A stretch of 64,000 nucleotides of DNA from contig NZ_JNVM01000038.1 of assembly GCF_000722545.1 (NCBI RefSeq), positions 1 to 64,000 of the forward strand. The letters are read 5' to 3'. The notes beneath the pieces are model-generated. The model was not told the origin of the DNA, made no database searches, and saw only the letters and a program-made list of their open reading frames with translations. Below, in pieces: positions 33,975 through 43,281 of the stretch. Source of the DNA: Paenibacillus tyrphae (lineage in GTDB: Bacteria; Bacillota; Bacilli; Paenibacillales; NBRC-103111). Both the position numbers and the translations under genes were made by a program. Positions within the stretch are counted from its first letter, which is position 1. Each line of letters starts with the position of its first letter.

Positions 33975-34718
33975 CTAATCGTCCTGACGCGCATTTTCGT
34001 TCCAGTAATAACTGTCCGGCAGGTAACGTTGGCCGAATACGCTTGTCCCTACGCGGATGATCGTAGCTCCTTCTTCGATGGCCACTTTGAAATCACCGGA
34101 CATGCCCATCGAGAGGATCTCCATTTGTACGCGCGGGAACTTTTTCTCCCTAATTTGTGTTTGAATCGATTTTAACAATCGGAAGCAGTGCCGGGTCTCG
34201 TCGTTTGTAGCATTCAGTTTTCCAATTGTCATTAAGCCTTTCACGTTTAACGTTTCAAACTGGGACAATTGCTCCACCAATTCCAATGCCGATTCCGGCG
34301 GAGCACCAAATTTGCTTTCTTCGTAGGACGTGTTGATTTGTACCAGAATATCCATGGACTTGTTCTCTTTGACGAGCTGATGGTGCAGGGCCTGCCCCAA
34401 TTTCAAACGGTCCACAGAATGAATGAGCGTAACATATTTGACAACATCCTTCACTTTATTTGTCTGCAAATGTCCGATAAAATGCCATTCCACCCGAGTA
34501 TACTGCTGCATAAGCGGAAATTTGCCCCGCAGTTCCTGCGCTTTGTTTTCCCCAAACAGAGTTTCACCTGATTGTATGGCCATTTGCAATTTTTCAAGCG
34601 GTACGGTTTTGGTCGCCAACAACAATTTCACGTCTTCGATCTTGCGCCCCGAGACTTGACATGCCAATTCCATCTGCTGCCTTACGGTTTTGAGATTCTC
34701 TTCAACCAGATGGCTCAT
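33975..34718 (-). CDS. PLP homeostasis protein, YggS/PLPBP family
   Basis: 247 residues of the alanine-racemase-like TIM barrel without a second domain. LLATKTVPLEKLQ near residue 33 carries the PLP Lys. FGENKAQEL, WHFIGHLQTNK, LVQINTSYEESKFG, LMTIG and LSMGMSGDFKVAIEEGATIIRV are family signatures; the last binds the PLP phosphate. The usual Bacillales copy lies beside sepF/ylmG. This one does not and is therefore probably a second copy. It keeps free PLP balanced and has no known catalysis. It is 21 bp upstream of the BenE-type gene. Confidence 0.93.
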   Translation of the reverse strand: MSHLVEENLKTVRQQMELACQVSGRKIEDVKLLLATKTVPLEKLQMAIQSGETLFGENKAQELRGKFPLMQQYTRVEWHFIGHLQTNKVKDVVKYVTLIHSVDRLKLGQALHHQLVKENKSMDILVQINTSYEESKFGAPPESALELVEQLSQFETLNVKGLMTIGKLNATNDETRHCFRLLKSIQTQIREKKFPRVQMEILSMGMSGDFKVAIEEGATIIRVGTSVFGQRYLPDSYYWNENARQDD

Positions 34719-34791
34719 ATTTCCTACCCTCTTTCTGCTCTACGTTTGTAAATGATCACGAAGGTTCTTCCACAATTGAGGAAATAATGCA

Positions 34792-34820
34792 AATGCTGCC
34801 GCACAAGTAACGGCAGCATT
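34792..34820 (-). terminator. Hairpin downstream of the PNPOx-fold gene
   Basis: AATGCTGCCG/CGGCAGCATT, perfect 10-bp stem and 9-nt loop, 16 bp after the stop of the PNPOx-like gene (minus). The tail on the minus strand is only weakly T-rich, so read-through into the yggS-like gene is possible. Confidence 0.6.
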
Positions 34821-34836
34821 CATTTTCCAAAACAGC

Positions 34837-35373
34837 TTAAACGGTTTTTCCTGGTTTGAACATTTTTTCTTCCTCAATCGGATTTTCTTTCGCAGTGATA
34901 TGCTGTGGATCAATCCGATACACCTGAACCGGACCACCGAATACTGCTGATCGGTATTTATCTACGTGCTGCTGGGGTAACGGCCGATTATAGTAACCAG
35001 GCACATACTTATAAATCATTTCTTGTAACATGTGTGTAGCTTCATCCAGATCGACGATAGGCTGTGCCTTGCCAAAAATCATTACACTCATATACGCTGT
35101 GTCCGTCTTGGCTGGCACCGGATCAGTAATAGTTCCATATTCTTCACAAACCGTAAAACAGACCTCCGGATTCGCAGCCATAACCTGATTTCGTCTCCCG
35201 CCGGTGGCTCCATGGAAATAAAGCTTTCCGTTTGTCCAAACAAAATTGAGCGGAACAACATACGGCAGATGACCATCGACCATTCCGAGATGTCCAATTC
35301 GAGCTTGCTGCAGAAATGTCTCAATCTTGCTCTGGTCCATCACTTCTCTTATCTTGTAACGTACCCTATCCAT
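34837..35373 (-). CDS. Pyridoxamine 5'-phosphate oxidase-fold flavoprotein (NimA-like)
   Basis: 178 residues from MDRVRYKIREVMDQSKIETF; AGGAG lies 8 nt before this ATG, and GTG and ATG codons just upstream sit too close to it. IGHLGMVDGHLPYVVPLNFV and LYFHGATGGRRNQVM are the flavin-binding signatures of the split beta-barrel group that includes NimA and YcaQ-like proteins. Members bind FMN or haem and reduce small molecules; true PNP oxidase activity cannot be assumed. Its position near the MocR and YggS genes is suggestive of B6 metabolism. Confidence 0.85.
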   Translation of the reverse strand: MDRVRYKIREVMDQSKIETFLQQARIGHLGMVDGHLPYVVPLNFVWTNGKLYFHGATGGRRNQVMAANPEVCFTVCEEYGTITDPVPAKTDTAYMSVMIFGKAQPIVDLDEATHMLQEMIYKYVPGYYNRPLPQQHVDKYRSAVFGGPVQVYRIDPQHITAKENPIEEEKMFKPGKTV

Positions 35374-35569
35374 TATCATCACTCCTATAGTATTGAAGTA
35401 TTATGTAAGTTTATCAGCCATTGGAATGAATATAAATGTCCATAATTATAGAATTGAAGCAATCCATATCTCATATTAAGCTGCATCCCTAAGTTAGACC
35501 TTGTAGTCAAATTCGTCATAACTTTGAAGGACGAACTCTAGTTCTTCTTTTTTAGTTTTTTTAATTAAA

Positions 35570-35598
35570 AACCATCGCCCTCCTTTGGGGCGATGGTT
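35570..35598. terminator. Strong bidirectional hairpin
   Basis: AACCATCGCCC/GGGCGATGGTT, perfect 11-bp stem and 7-nt loop, with A/T tracts on the left side. It separates the propeller gene (stop at 35717, minus) from the PNPOx-like gene. The rest of 35374-35716 shows no gene. Confidence 0.8.
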
Positions 35599-35716
35599 TC
35601 CATCTTCGAGATGGCGCCAGATCAACGATTTCAGTCTAATACTTTATCTTCCTCAAACATATAGTCTATCACGATTGAAACGGGAGAGTTATTCCCCTAA
35701 CATTCCCCATTTATGA

Positions 35717-36805
35717 CTACCCCGCTATAACCGATATCGTGTTTTCGCCTTGATTCGCCATATAAACGCGATTGTTCTTCTCGTTGACGACACCCGATAA
35801 TGTGCTAAGCCCGACACGGACGTTGGCTATGATCTTGTTATTCGCCCCGTTAATGACGAATACTCTTTCTCGAGACGTATCCCCAATGGCAGTGGCAACG
35901 TAAATGCGATTCAGCTTCCGGTTCACGACTGCCAGCACCGGAGATTCACCGTTCACGACCGTAGCGATCACTTTATTGTTGGCGCCGTTGATGACGGCCA
36001 CGTTTCGGCTGCCCGTCGTATCATCCGGCGCATAGATCCGGTTTGTGACCGGGTTGATGCCCATGGTACCGACGCTGCCAACACCTGAGATGATCTTAAT
36101 CAGCTTATTATTGCGCCCGTCGACGACGGCGATAGTGCCGGCCTTCGTCGAAGTCACGGCATAGATCCGGTCCGTACGTAAATTAATGGCAAGCGAGGAA
36201 GGTCTATTTCCGATTTTGATCGTCTTGACCACCTTATTCGTGCATCCGTCGATGACGGACATTGTATTCGCACCTGTATTCAAGACGTAGATGCGGTTGA
36301 CGAAAGGATTGACACCGACCGTATCTGGCAACGCAGCAGCTGGGTTCTGCTTACCGACTTTTATGGTCGCTACAATTTTTTTGCGCCTGCCGTCAATGAC
36401 GGCTACAGCGTTTTTCAGTATGTTCAGCGAGTAGATCAGATTGGTACGCACATTTACCGCAATCGATGTAAAAGCTCCTCCGACGTTGAACGTTTTGATG
36501 AGAGTATTCGTCCTGCCGTCAATGATGAATAATTTCCCCCCTGATCCGGCGACGTAAATCCGGTTCGTAAACGGGTTGACGGCAATAGTAGCCGCATCCG
36601 TCACACCTTTGATGGTCGCAATGACTCGATTGGAGCCGCTGTCAATGACCGATACGCTGTCGCTCCTGTTGTTCGCCACGTACAACTTGTTTGTGCGTCG
36701 GTTTAATACAATATCGGTAGGGCCCTCCCCTACTCGTATCGTCTTAATGACTCTTATTGCGCTAATCGAAATCTCCTCCTCGTGGGCATCCCATATTTTT
36801 TTCAT
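35717..36805 (-). CDS. YVTN-type beta-propeller repeat protein
   Basis: 362 residues composed of about eight repeats of 42-45 residues. Each pairs NRIYV or NKLYVAN with SVIDGRTNKVIATI. This is the YncE/40-residue YVTN propeller family. No signal peptide is seen, although many relatives are surface proteins. The apparent ATG start has no ribosome binding site. GAGGAGGAG about 30 nt inside, followed by ATTTCGATT, might mark a start at a rare ATT codon, but this is only a possibility. Function is unknown; propellers of this type bind proteins or polymers. Confidence 0.85.
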   Translation of the reverse strand: MKKIWDAHEEEISISAIRVIKTIRVGEGPTDIVLNRRTNKLYVANNRSDSVSVIDSGSNRVIATIKGVTDAATIAVNPFTNRIYVAGSGGKLFIIDGRTNTLIKTFNVGGAFTSIAVNVRTNLIYSLNILKNAVAVIDGRRKKIVATIKVGKQNPAAALPDTVGVNPFVNRIYVLNTGANTMSVIDGCTNKVVKTIKIGNRPSSLAINLRTDRIYAVTSTKAGTIAVVDGRNNKLIKIISGVGSVGTMGINPVTNRIYAPDDTTGSRNVAVINGANNKVIATVVNGESPVLAVVNRKLNRIYVATAIGDTSRERVFVINGANNKIIANVRVGLSTLSGVVNEKNNRVYMANQGENTISVIAG

Positions 36806-36910
36806 TTTATTCAGGACCGATGCAAGAAGTTTGGTTATATGCCTTTAGCAGGCAAACGAAACATCCCGAAACGATTGTTGGGACCCCACTCTTAATCCCA
36901 TAAAACAAAA

Positions 36911-36929
36911 AAGCCGCGATTTACGCGGC
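36911..36929 (-). terminator. Terminator of the six-gene ABC/sigma cluster
   Basis: GCCGCG/CGCGGC stem with a 5-nt loop; on the minus strand it is followed by TTTTTTGTTTT. It lies about 105 bp downstream of the last gene. Confidence 0.75.
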
Positions 36930-37033
36930 CTTTAATAAAATAATGTTCTTTCTTTCTCGAGTTAATAAACGACAACAAAGGCGCCACCCAGCGGGATAGC
37001 GCCTGACCATGCTTCGTGCCGCCGAAATGGCTA

Positions 37034-37819
37034 TCAATCAAGGCGCCTCCGGCGTCTAACGAAATCCAGATATACCTCTTCCAACGTCGGAAACCGCTCT
37101 GCGGGAATTTCCGCGTCCCTGCCATTGCCGAGCGCCTCGTGAAGCATAACCGATTTCCACTGCTGTGGCGTTTTCGGCCCGGACATGGCTCCATCCGCCA
37201 TAAAAAGCACCTGATCGACCCAATCCTCGATCTCCATAAACATATGACCGACCAGCAGTATGATGCAGCCGTTCGCATGTTCGTGCAGAAGATCCATCAC
37301 GTGGGCCCGCTCTTCCAAATCCAGCCCTTCCAGAGGCTCATCCAGAAGCAGCAGATGCGGGTCGCTGAGCATCGCTTGAGCGATCGACAATCTTTTTCTT
37401 TGGCCGGTGGATAACGATTTGATGCGGAATTGCCCAAATCGGGCAAGGCCAAAGTCCGTCAGCACCTCCGCGACCCTGTCCGGAATCAGACGGGGCGAGA
37501 TTAGCTTCATTTCCGCCGTATAAGTCAAAAAATGCTCCGCCTTCATCTCCTCGTAAAAGGCAAATTGCTGGGAAACGTAGCCGAGCCGTTCCCGAAACCG
37601 TTTGCCCCCGAGCTGTCTACCCTGCAACGTAAACCGAATGTCGCCTTTGCCGAATGTCCGGATGCCGGCGATGCATTCGAGCATCGTCGTTTTGCCGCTT
37701 CCATTGGGGCCGAATAAAGCGTTTATTCCCGGCGACAAGGAAAACTCCGCACCTTCAAACACCCAAGGAGCCGACGAAGTATGGCGGAACGCCGCCTTGC
37801 ACACATCAAGCCGGATCAT
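37034..37819 (-). CDS. ABC transporter ATP-binding protein
   Basis: 261 residues. Walker A is FGPNGSGKTTML, the signature is LSTGQRKRLSIAQAML, Walker B is LLLLDEPLEGLD and the switch His lies in LLVGHMFMEIED. It belongs to the CcmA-like ABC-2 exporter group. The start overlaps the end of the permease gene by 14 bp, indicating a dedicated pair. It is the last gene of the cluster. Confidence 0.92.
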   Translation of the reverse strand: MIRLDVCKAAFRHTSSAPWVFEGAEFSLSPGINALFGPNGSGKTTMLECIAGIRTFGKGDIRFTLQGRQLGGKRFRERLGYVSQQFAFYEEMKAEHFLTYTAEMKLISPRLIPDRVAEVLTDFGLARFGQFRIKSLSTGQRKRLSIAQAMLSDPHLLLLDEPLEGLDLEERAHVMDLLHEHANGCIILLVGHMFMEIEDWVDQVLFMADGAMSGPKTPQQWKSVMLHEALGNGRDAEIPAERFPTLEEVYLDFVRRRRRLD

Positions 37820-38720
37820 ATCGCCCTTTATCCCCTTTCCCGCCGTTTCGGATTGTCCGGCAAGCGACGAAGAAGAGAATCGCCGCTATCACGAATGCGA
37901 TCATGCGGCTGCTTCCCCAAAATGCATAACCGGTGTCGCTCATGAAATAAAAAGGTCCGAGCACATCCCTCAATGCGAATTGCGCCATCCATACCGCCAG
38001 CGACAAAACGGCTCCAATCCTCGGCCCGAAACGGACGATGGCGGCAAATGCCAGCGCGGTGCAAAAGCATAAAGGCGCCAACCAACCGATGATAAACGCG
38101 AACAACGGACCGCTCTGGCCGGTTAGCGATAAGAGGACGCTTGCCGCCAAAGCCAGTATCATGTCATACAGAATGATGATGCCCAACCGTCCCATCATCA
38201 TCTCGACCGGAGAGACCGGGAAAGTCGCCTCCAGCTTGGACATCGGCGTACCATACGATCTCAGCGCATAGAAGACACCGATTCCGGCTACAAATGACGA
38301 TACGAAGACGAAGCTATTGATTCCGTTGCGCCCGACAAGAGGCATGGCGAGTGCGCCGAAAATCATGATGACAGCCGATACGATCCAGAACGCCTTGGAA
38401 AACAACCGAACTTGAGGCGCGATAAAGCGAATAAGCGCGACCCATAGCGGCGCACTTCCCGGCTCCGCATGCGGCAGACGGTCGGCAAACCTCGGCCGCT
38501 CCGGCTCAGCCGCCTGCGGAGTCAAGCGTGCGAGAAGCGCCTTCGTCTGTTCATCGGACGGACCCGCCACCCGATATCGTTCCAAACCGCGCGCGGTTTC
38601 CTCGAACACTTCCCGGCCCCACCCGCCCGCATCGCCCTTGTCCGCTTCTTCGTGGAAAATCGGCTCCAGTTCCTTCCATATGTCTTGTATCCGTTCACCC
38701 GGGGGATTGCGCCTTTCCAT
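37806..38720 (-). CDS. ABC-2-type permease-like membrane protein with long cytoplasmic N-terminus
   Basis: 304 residues. The first 100 or so are hydrophilic (MERRNPPGERIQDIWKELEP onward); then about six membrane segments run from AFWIVSAVIMIFGALAM to the C-terminus. No named family is certain. Its start lies inside the sigma-factor gene (26-bp overlap) and its end inside the ATPase gene, so it is translationally linked to both. It is most likely the permease for that ATPase. The gene position directly after an ECF sigma factor is where an anti-sigma factor usually sits, so the N-terminal part could also bind the sigma factor; this is inference. Confidence 0.7.
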   Translation of the reverse strand: MERRNPPGERIQDIWKELEPIFHEEADKGDAGGWGREVFEETARGLERYRVAGPSDEQTKALLARLTPQAAEPERPRFADRLPHAEPGSAPLWVALIRFIAPQVRLFSKAFWIVSAVIMIFGALAMPLVGRNGINSFVFVSSFVAGIGVFYALRSYGTPMSKLEATFPVSPVEMMMGRLGIIILYDMILALAASVLLSLTGQSGPLFAFIIGWLAPLCFCTALAFAAIVRFGPRIGAVLSLAVWMAQFALRDVLGPFYFMSDTGYAFWGSSRMIAFVIAAILFFVACRTIRNGGKGDKGRYDPA

Positions 38721-39270
38721 GCGGATCCACCTCCTCCGTTTTCAATAGATGGGCCATCTTTTTAAATGTCTTATAAAGCTTCGTCTTGATCGAGCCTAAT
38801 GGCTGTTCCAAAATTTCCGCAATTTCGTCCAGCTTGAGCTCGTGATAAAACCTGAGAATGATCACTTCCCGCTCGTCATCCGCCAAGCTGCCGAGTGCGC
38901 GAATAACCGCTTCCCGTTCCCACTGTCGCTCCAAAATGGACGAAACCGTGTCGCCAGCCGAATGCAGGGACATTTTTTCAGCTCCCCATAACGCTTCCTT
39001 GCGATAAGCCGACGACTTCCAAACGTCCTTGCACAGGTTGGTGGCGATGCGGTAGATCCATGGGCGAAACCGGCTCGGTAGGCGTCCTGTCCTTACGATC
39101 TTGCATACACGGATAAAGCATTCCTGGCATAAGTCTTCCGCTAGCGATCTGTCATTCAGCATGCGCTGCAAATATTCGTAAATCGGTTTATGATAGCGGT
39201 ACACAAGCGCCTCCAAGCCGGCCTCGCTCCCATCCGCGATCTGGTTCAACAATTCCTCGTCGGAAACCAT
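38695..39270 (-). CDS. ECF-type RNA polymerase sigma factor
   Basis: 191 residues from MVSDEELLNQIADGSEAGLE, with GGGAGGGG before ATG. The much longer open frame upstream is not sigma-like. Region 2 is YEYLQRMLNDRSLAEDLCQE and RPWIYRIATNLCKDVWK. Region 4 is SLADDEREVIILRFYHELKL and QPLGSIKTKLYKTFKK. No classical anti-sigma gene (zinc-finger or RsiW type) follows; the next gene is a membrane protein that overlaps its 3' end. It probably controls this ABC cluster itself. Confidence 0.92.
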   Translation of the reverse strand: MVSDEELLNQIADGSEAGLEALVYRYHKPIYEYLQRMLNDRSLAEDLCQECFIRVCKIVRTGRLPSRFRPWIYRIATNLCKDVWKSSAYRKEALWGAEKMSLHSAGDTVSSILERQWEREAVIRALGSLADDEREVIILRFYHELKLDEIAEILEQPLGSIKTKLYKTFKKMAHLLKTEEVDPHGKAQSPG

Positions 39271-39308
39271 AGGCACCCCTCCCTTCTCCCGGCTCATTTC
39301 TGTGGCTC

Positions 39309-40013
39309 TTATTTGTCGAGACTGTCTGTATCGGCTCGCCGCTTCGACCGAAACCGCTTCAGGAGCATATAGGCGCCTACTCCAATCGGAGTGTAAGCCG
39401 TAAATGCCAGTATTCGTTGCAGAAGTCCCCTGATCATGGATTTGTCGATTTCCACCATTCCGCTCATGATCGGGATCATAGCCGCAAACAACAAGATATT
39501 GGCGACGAGGTAGCCTTTCAAAAGCCGTGAATCGCTTTGTTTCCACAATGCGATGGCAAAAATAAGCGGCAGCAGGAACGTGCCGATCCCCCAAACTCCT
39601 CCGCCATGTCTCGGATCGGGACTCGGGAATATTCCCGATAATAGGGTACCGAGTCCGTTTGAACAAACGGCGATCGATGCGATCCACGCCAAAAATGGGC
39701 GGGTTCCAAGACGCAGGAACGCACGCAAAAAACCGAAAGCAGCAATAAGGGTCGCTATGCCGAGTAAAATAATCGCCGCGTTGACCGGCAACGGGTAGAC
39801 GGCATGATTGGAGCCGAGATCGCTTGCGGTATTCCTTATAAAGCTATAACCGGGGTATAACGGCGCGGCGATGATGGGGATACCGAAATAAAGAAACGGG
39901 ATTGCCATGCCCACGCGAAGCAAAGCTTCCGTACCGCTCCTCGCCTTCTCCGGATGTGCGGCAATGTTGCGGCCGCTCTGCCGCGGAGATAATAAACGTC
40001 TATTCTCTTTCAT
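39309..40013 (-). CDS. DUF998 family membrane protein
   Basis: 234 residues with about six hydrophobic segments. Typical of the family are PLYPGYSFIRNTASDLG near residue 52 and the FPSPDPRHGGG loop near residue 128. Function is unknown. AAGGAGG precedes ATG. It sits between the ABC permease gene (30 bp) and the sigma factor gene (38 bp) and so belongs to the same transcription unit. Confidence 0.8.
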   Translation of the reverse strand: MKENRRLLSPRQSGRNIAAHPEKARSGTEALLRVGMAIPFLYFGIPIIAAPLYPGYSFIRNTASDLGSNHAVYPLPVNAAIILLGIATLIAAFGFLRAFLRLGTRPFLAWIASIAVCSNGLGTLLSGIFPSPDPRHGGGVWGIGTFLLPLIFAIALWKQSDSRLLKGYLVANILLFAAMIPIMSGMVEIDKSMIRGLLQRILAFTAYTPIGVGAYMLLKRFRSKRRADTDSLDK

Positions 40014-40042
40014 TCTACGTGGCCTCCTTCCGCCCCTTCCTT

Positions 40043-42400
40043 TTATGGGGACAAACGGTTTAAAAATACGATGAAATCCTTATCGACATCTTGTTCATTT
40101 CCTTCATAACGGCGTGCATACTCGTATATTTGCCGGATCGCCTCGGGAAAACGCGCTTTCCCGAACGCTTCATACACTTTGTTCATCGCCAAGTAAACCG
40201 GGTGCGGCGCACCGTTCCATTTATGCATGCTCGGGATAAACAAAGGTTCGCCCTGCGCGTTACCGTTATGCCTGATCGATTGCGATATCGCTTCCGTCAT
40301 ATATCCGGCCAGCTTAGATAAGGGGACGGACATGATGTTTGCATCAAGAACCGTTGCCCGCACAAGATCCTCGTCGAAATAAGACAAGCCGTTAAAGGTC
40401 ATCGAAGCAGGATGGTTCGGGTAAGACAAATAGTAGAAGCCATTGCTATCGATCGGTTTAAGAAATTCACCTTTGATCGGTGGCGATCTGTATAGCAGCT
40501 GGTTGTTGAACGATTCGTTTTGCACCCGGCCCGGATAATCCGCGCGGATGAAATGGATGCGGCTCGGATAAAAAGCATCCGGATTGAGCATCTTCGCTAT
40601 TTGCGAAAGCTCCGTATAATGTGCAAGCAGATTGCCGGCGATGCTCTTCGCCCGGGATGGAGGAATCTGATTCGATAAAACGATCGAAACCATCGCTTGG
40701 TGATTCGATTCCCTCCACTCGGTCAAATTCCCGCCAATGAGGTTGAAACCGCGAACGCCCGACGCATCGAATACGACACGCTGTCTCCCATCCGCCGCTT
40801 GGGAATTCTTCCTCTCCCCGTTTGCAATAAGATGCATCCGTCCGCCCGCTTCAACCTCCACATGAAAATCGGCAGGCAGCCGATAAGGCTCGCTTTCTCT
40901 AACGGCTTCATCCACAACGGGACTTGACAGTCTTTCGTCGAAGCGTACTTGCTCCAGTTCCGCCAGCCTGTCGGTCCCCGGGTAAGGGTACCATCCGTAA
41001 TATCCCGGCAGGAACAGCTTATCCGAATCGACAAACACTCTTCGCTCCCAATGGGCATCAAGGGAATCGTCGATTCCTCCGGATCCTTGCGGATCATACC
41101 AATCGTTGATCGTACCCGCATATTCCATCGTTGTTTCCACCACCGTTCGAGGCTGAACGGGCCGAGCCGGGACAACCCATACGACATCCTCTCCGGGCTC
41201 CCACTCGAAGGCTGCCGGCATCCCTTCGACCTTTACTTCAAGGATTTGGAAATGATGCCTGAGCGACAGTGGAAAGCGGTCAATTGCCTCCTGGCCTCCA
41301 TGCTGCAATTGGATCGCGCTCTGCACTTCCATGCGGTGCTTTTCCCCGATATTCACCTTCAAACCGTATTTGAGTGCCGTCAGCATGGCGTACTTCCGGC
41401 CCAGAAGGAGCATGTTCTTATGCTGCTGCGTTAGTGGATTCGCGTTCGGGTCCGCATCTTCACCTGCCAGAAACCGTTCGATAGCGATCCTGTTGATCTC
41501 CGTAGGATTTTCTTGGAGCAGCTTTCTGTAAAATGCGAAATTCTCCTTGGACGATTCGGTACGCTCCTTCCATATGGACGCATAGCCGAGGACGCTCATA
41601 ACCATTGTGATGACGGCTGCGGCGGCAATCGGGTACAAGACGGTATTCCGACTTTTTTCCTTTCTGCCCCTCTTCGCGCTGTATACGATTCCTCCGAATA
41701 AGAGGACGATCAGCGCGGTATGGAACAAACGGAGAAGCCCGTATGCCGCAGCGTCCGTAAAGCCCCATAATTCCGAATAAAAGCCCAACCGGGTTAAGTC
41801 GGTTAATCCAATATCGGCCAAATAGGTCCACTGGGCCGGCATCCATTCGAGAAAAATAACATTGGCCAAAAACAAAACAGCCGCAACAATCGCCAAGCTA
41901 TACAAATAAACGATGCGGTTGCGGGTCCAAGTGCCGATCCAATAACCTAGCAAGATCGTAAAGGTCGTCGGAATGACGAATGAGCCGAGCATAAATAATC
42001 CCGCTGACATCGAGGAAAACGTCATCCCCGCACGCAAAGCATGATAGGCGTAAAAGCACGCGGGCAGCAGGGCGAGCGCGCCCAGCGGAATGATCAAGGC
42101 GAGCAGTCTGGCCGTAATCAATTGTACGGAACGATAGGGCAAAGCGTCATGTATCGGACGAATCTTCACTGCGGTATCCCTTCGCGCCGCCGATACAGCC
42201 AAAAACGGTGCCATCATAAACATAAACGACATGAACTTGTATGAACTCGATAGGGTATACCACCCGATATCATCCGCATACGCGTTATTGATCAGGGAGA
42301 TTGCGCAAGCCCCACCTGTTACGGCCAGCAGGATCAAGCCGAACCATCCCCGGAACATAAGTTTCCATTCGACGACGGCATATTTCCAAATCGTAATCAT
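40043..42400 (-). CDS. ABC-2-type permease fused to a large M1-peptidase-like domain
   Basis: 785 residues. Residues 1-275 contain about seven membrane segments (WFGLILLAVTGGACAISL to AAAAVITMVMSVLGYASI). Residues 280-785 form a soluble domain. Its beta-rich middle, with PGYYGWYPYPGTDR and a FNLIGGNLTEW stretch, and helical end EYARRYEGNEQDVDKDFIVF resemble ABC permease-M1 aminopeptidase fusions. The zinc signature HExxH is not present anywhere, so any peptidase activity is lost or never existed. The start overlaps the ATPase gene stop (ATGA), so they form one transporter. Confidence 0.75.
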   Translation of the reverse strand: MITIWKYAVVEWKLMFRGWFGLILLAVTGGACAISLINNAYADDIGWYTLSSSYKFMSFMFMMAPFLAVSAARRDTAVKIRPIHDALPYRSVQLITARLLALIIPLGALALLPACFYAYHALRAGMTFSSMSAGLFMLGSFVIPTTFTILLGYWIGTWTRNRIVYLYSLAIVAAVLFLANVIFLEWMPAQWTYLADIGLTDLTRLGFYSELWGFTDAAAYGLLRLFHTALIVLLFGGIVYSAKRGRKEKSRNTVLYPIAAAAVITMVMSVLGYASIWKERTESSKENFAFYRKLLQENPTEINRIAIERFLAGEDADPNANPLTQQHKNMLLLGRKYAMLTALKYGLKVNIGEKHRMEVQSAIQLQHGGQEAIDRFPLSLRHHFQILEVKVEGMPAAFEWEPGEDVVWVVPARPVQPRTVVETTMEYAGTINDWYDPQGSGGIDDSLDAHWERRVFVDSDKLFLPGYYGWYPYPGTDRLAELEQVRFDERLSSPVVDEAVRESEPYRLPADFHVEVEAGGRMHLIANGERKNSQAADGRQRVVFDASGVRGFNLIGGNLTEWRESNHQAMVSIVLSNQIPPSRAKSIAGNLLAHYTELSQIAKMLNPDAFYPSRIHFIRADYPGRVQNESFNNQLLYRSPPIKGEFLKPIDSNGFYYLSYPNHPASMTFNGLSYFDEDLVRATVLDANIMSVPLSKLAGYMTEAISQSIRHNGNAQGEPLFIPSMHKWNGAPHPVYLAMNKVYEAFGKARFPEAIRQIYEYARRYEGNEQDVDKDFIVFLNRLSP

Positions 42401-43281
42401 AGAAGCGGCACCTCCGGCTTCATGACATCCATATAAGCATCCTCCAATCCGCTTGTCGCCGGCTCCGCGCCTTCAAAAGGCTTGGCTCCGTCACCGGACA
42501 ACACGCGTATTTCCCGACCGTAAGCCGTCTTCCGGGAGGAGAGTACGTTCAGGTACGGTTTGATGGCATCGAACCGGATCTCCTCGACCTTACCCGTCCA
42601 TACCCGCCCCTTCACCCGTTCAAGCAGCTGCGCTTGCGTGCCTTGGTAGACGACTCGGCCCCCCTTCATCATGGCAAGCCGATCGCAGCTGCTGCCGATA
42701 TCGGCTGCGAGATGGGTCGATAATATGACAATACGATCTTTGCCCATTTGATCGACCCACTTGCGAAAACGAATCCGCTCCTCCAGATCGAGTCCCGCCG
42801 TCGGTTCGTCGACGATAATCAGCTTCGGCGATCCGAGCATCGCTTGAGCTATTCCGATCCGCTGCTTCATGCCGCCGGAATAGCTCCCCATCCGCTTCTT
42901 CGCTTTATCGGTCATATTCACTTGTTCCAGCAGCGAAGCAACCTCCTCTTTCCGCTTGCGCAAATTCGTTATTCCTTTCATCAGCGCCACATAATCGAGA
43001 TACTCGTAACCGGATAAGTTGCCGTATAAACCGAACTCCTGCGGCAAGTATCCGAGCACCGCCCGAATCGCCTGATTGTCCCGCCCCAGCTTGTAGTCGC
43101 CGATCTCCACGCTTCCTTCATTGGCTGGCAGCACGGTGGCGAGAATTTGCATGAGCGTCGTTTTCCCCGCCCCATTCGGACCGAGCAGCCCGAATATGCC
43201 CGTTTGTATCGTTAAGGTGACCCCGCTTATCGCATGCAAGGCGCCGTATGTTTTCCCCAAGTTGGTAATCCGAATTTGCAC
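42397..43281 (-). CDS. ABC transporter ATP-binding protein
   Basis: 294 residues, GTG start preceded by a purine-rich GGAGGAGGGCGGGAG. Walker A is LGPNGAGKTTLM, signature SYSGGMKQRIGIAQAML, Walker B LIIVDEPTAGLD, switch His in VILSTHLAAD. After residue 215 a C-terminal extension contains the substrate- or partner-binding region. This is the NatA/CcmA exporter type and pairs with the overlapping permease gene. It is the first gene of the six-gene cluster, so its upstream region should hold the main promoter. Confidence 0.92.
   Translation of the reverse strand: MQIRITNLGKTYGALHAISGVTLTIQTGIFGLLGPNGAGKTTLMQILATVLPANEGSVEIGDYKLGRDNQAIRAVLGYLPQEFGLYGNLSGYEYLDYVALMKGITNLRKRKEEVASLLEQVNMTDKAKKRMGSYSGGMKQRIGIAQAMLGSPKLIIVDEPTAGLDLEERIRFRKWVDQMGKDRIVILSTHLAADIGSSCDRLAMMKGGRVVYQGTQAQLLERVKGRVWTGKVEEIRFDAIKPYLNVLSSRKTAYGREIRVLSGDGAKPFEGAEPATSGLEDAYMDVMKPEVPLL

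Noticed and set aside
35717..36805. ATT start codon after GAGGAGGAG inside the propeller gene
   Set aside because: Three Glu codons make the purine run by chance and the N-terminal residues before it cannot be excluded; noted in the gene entry only.
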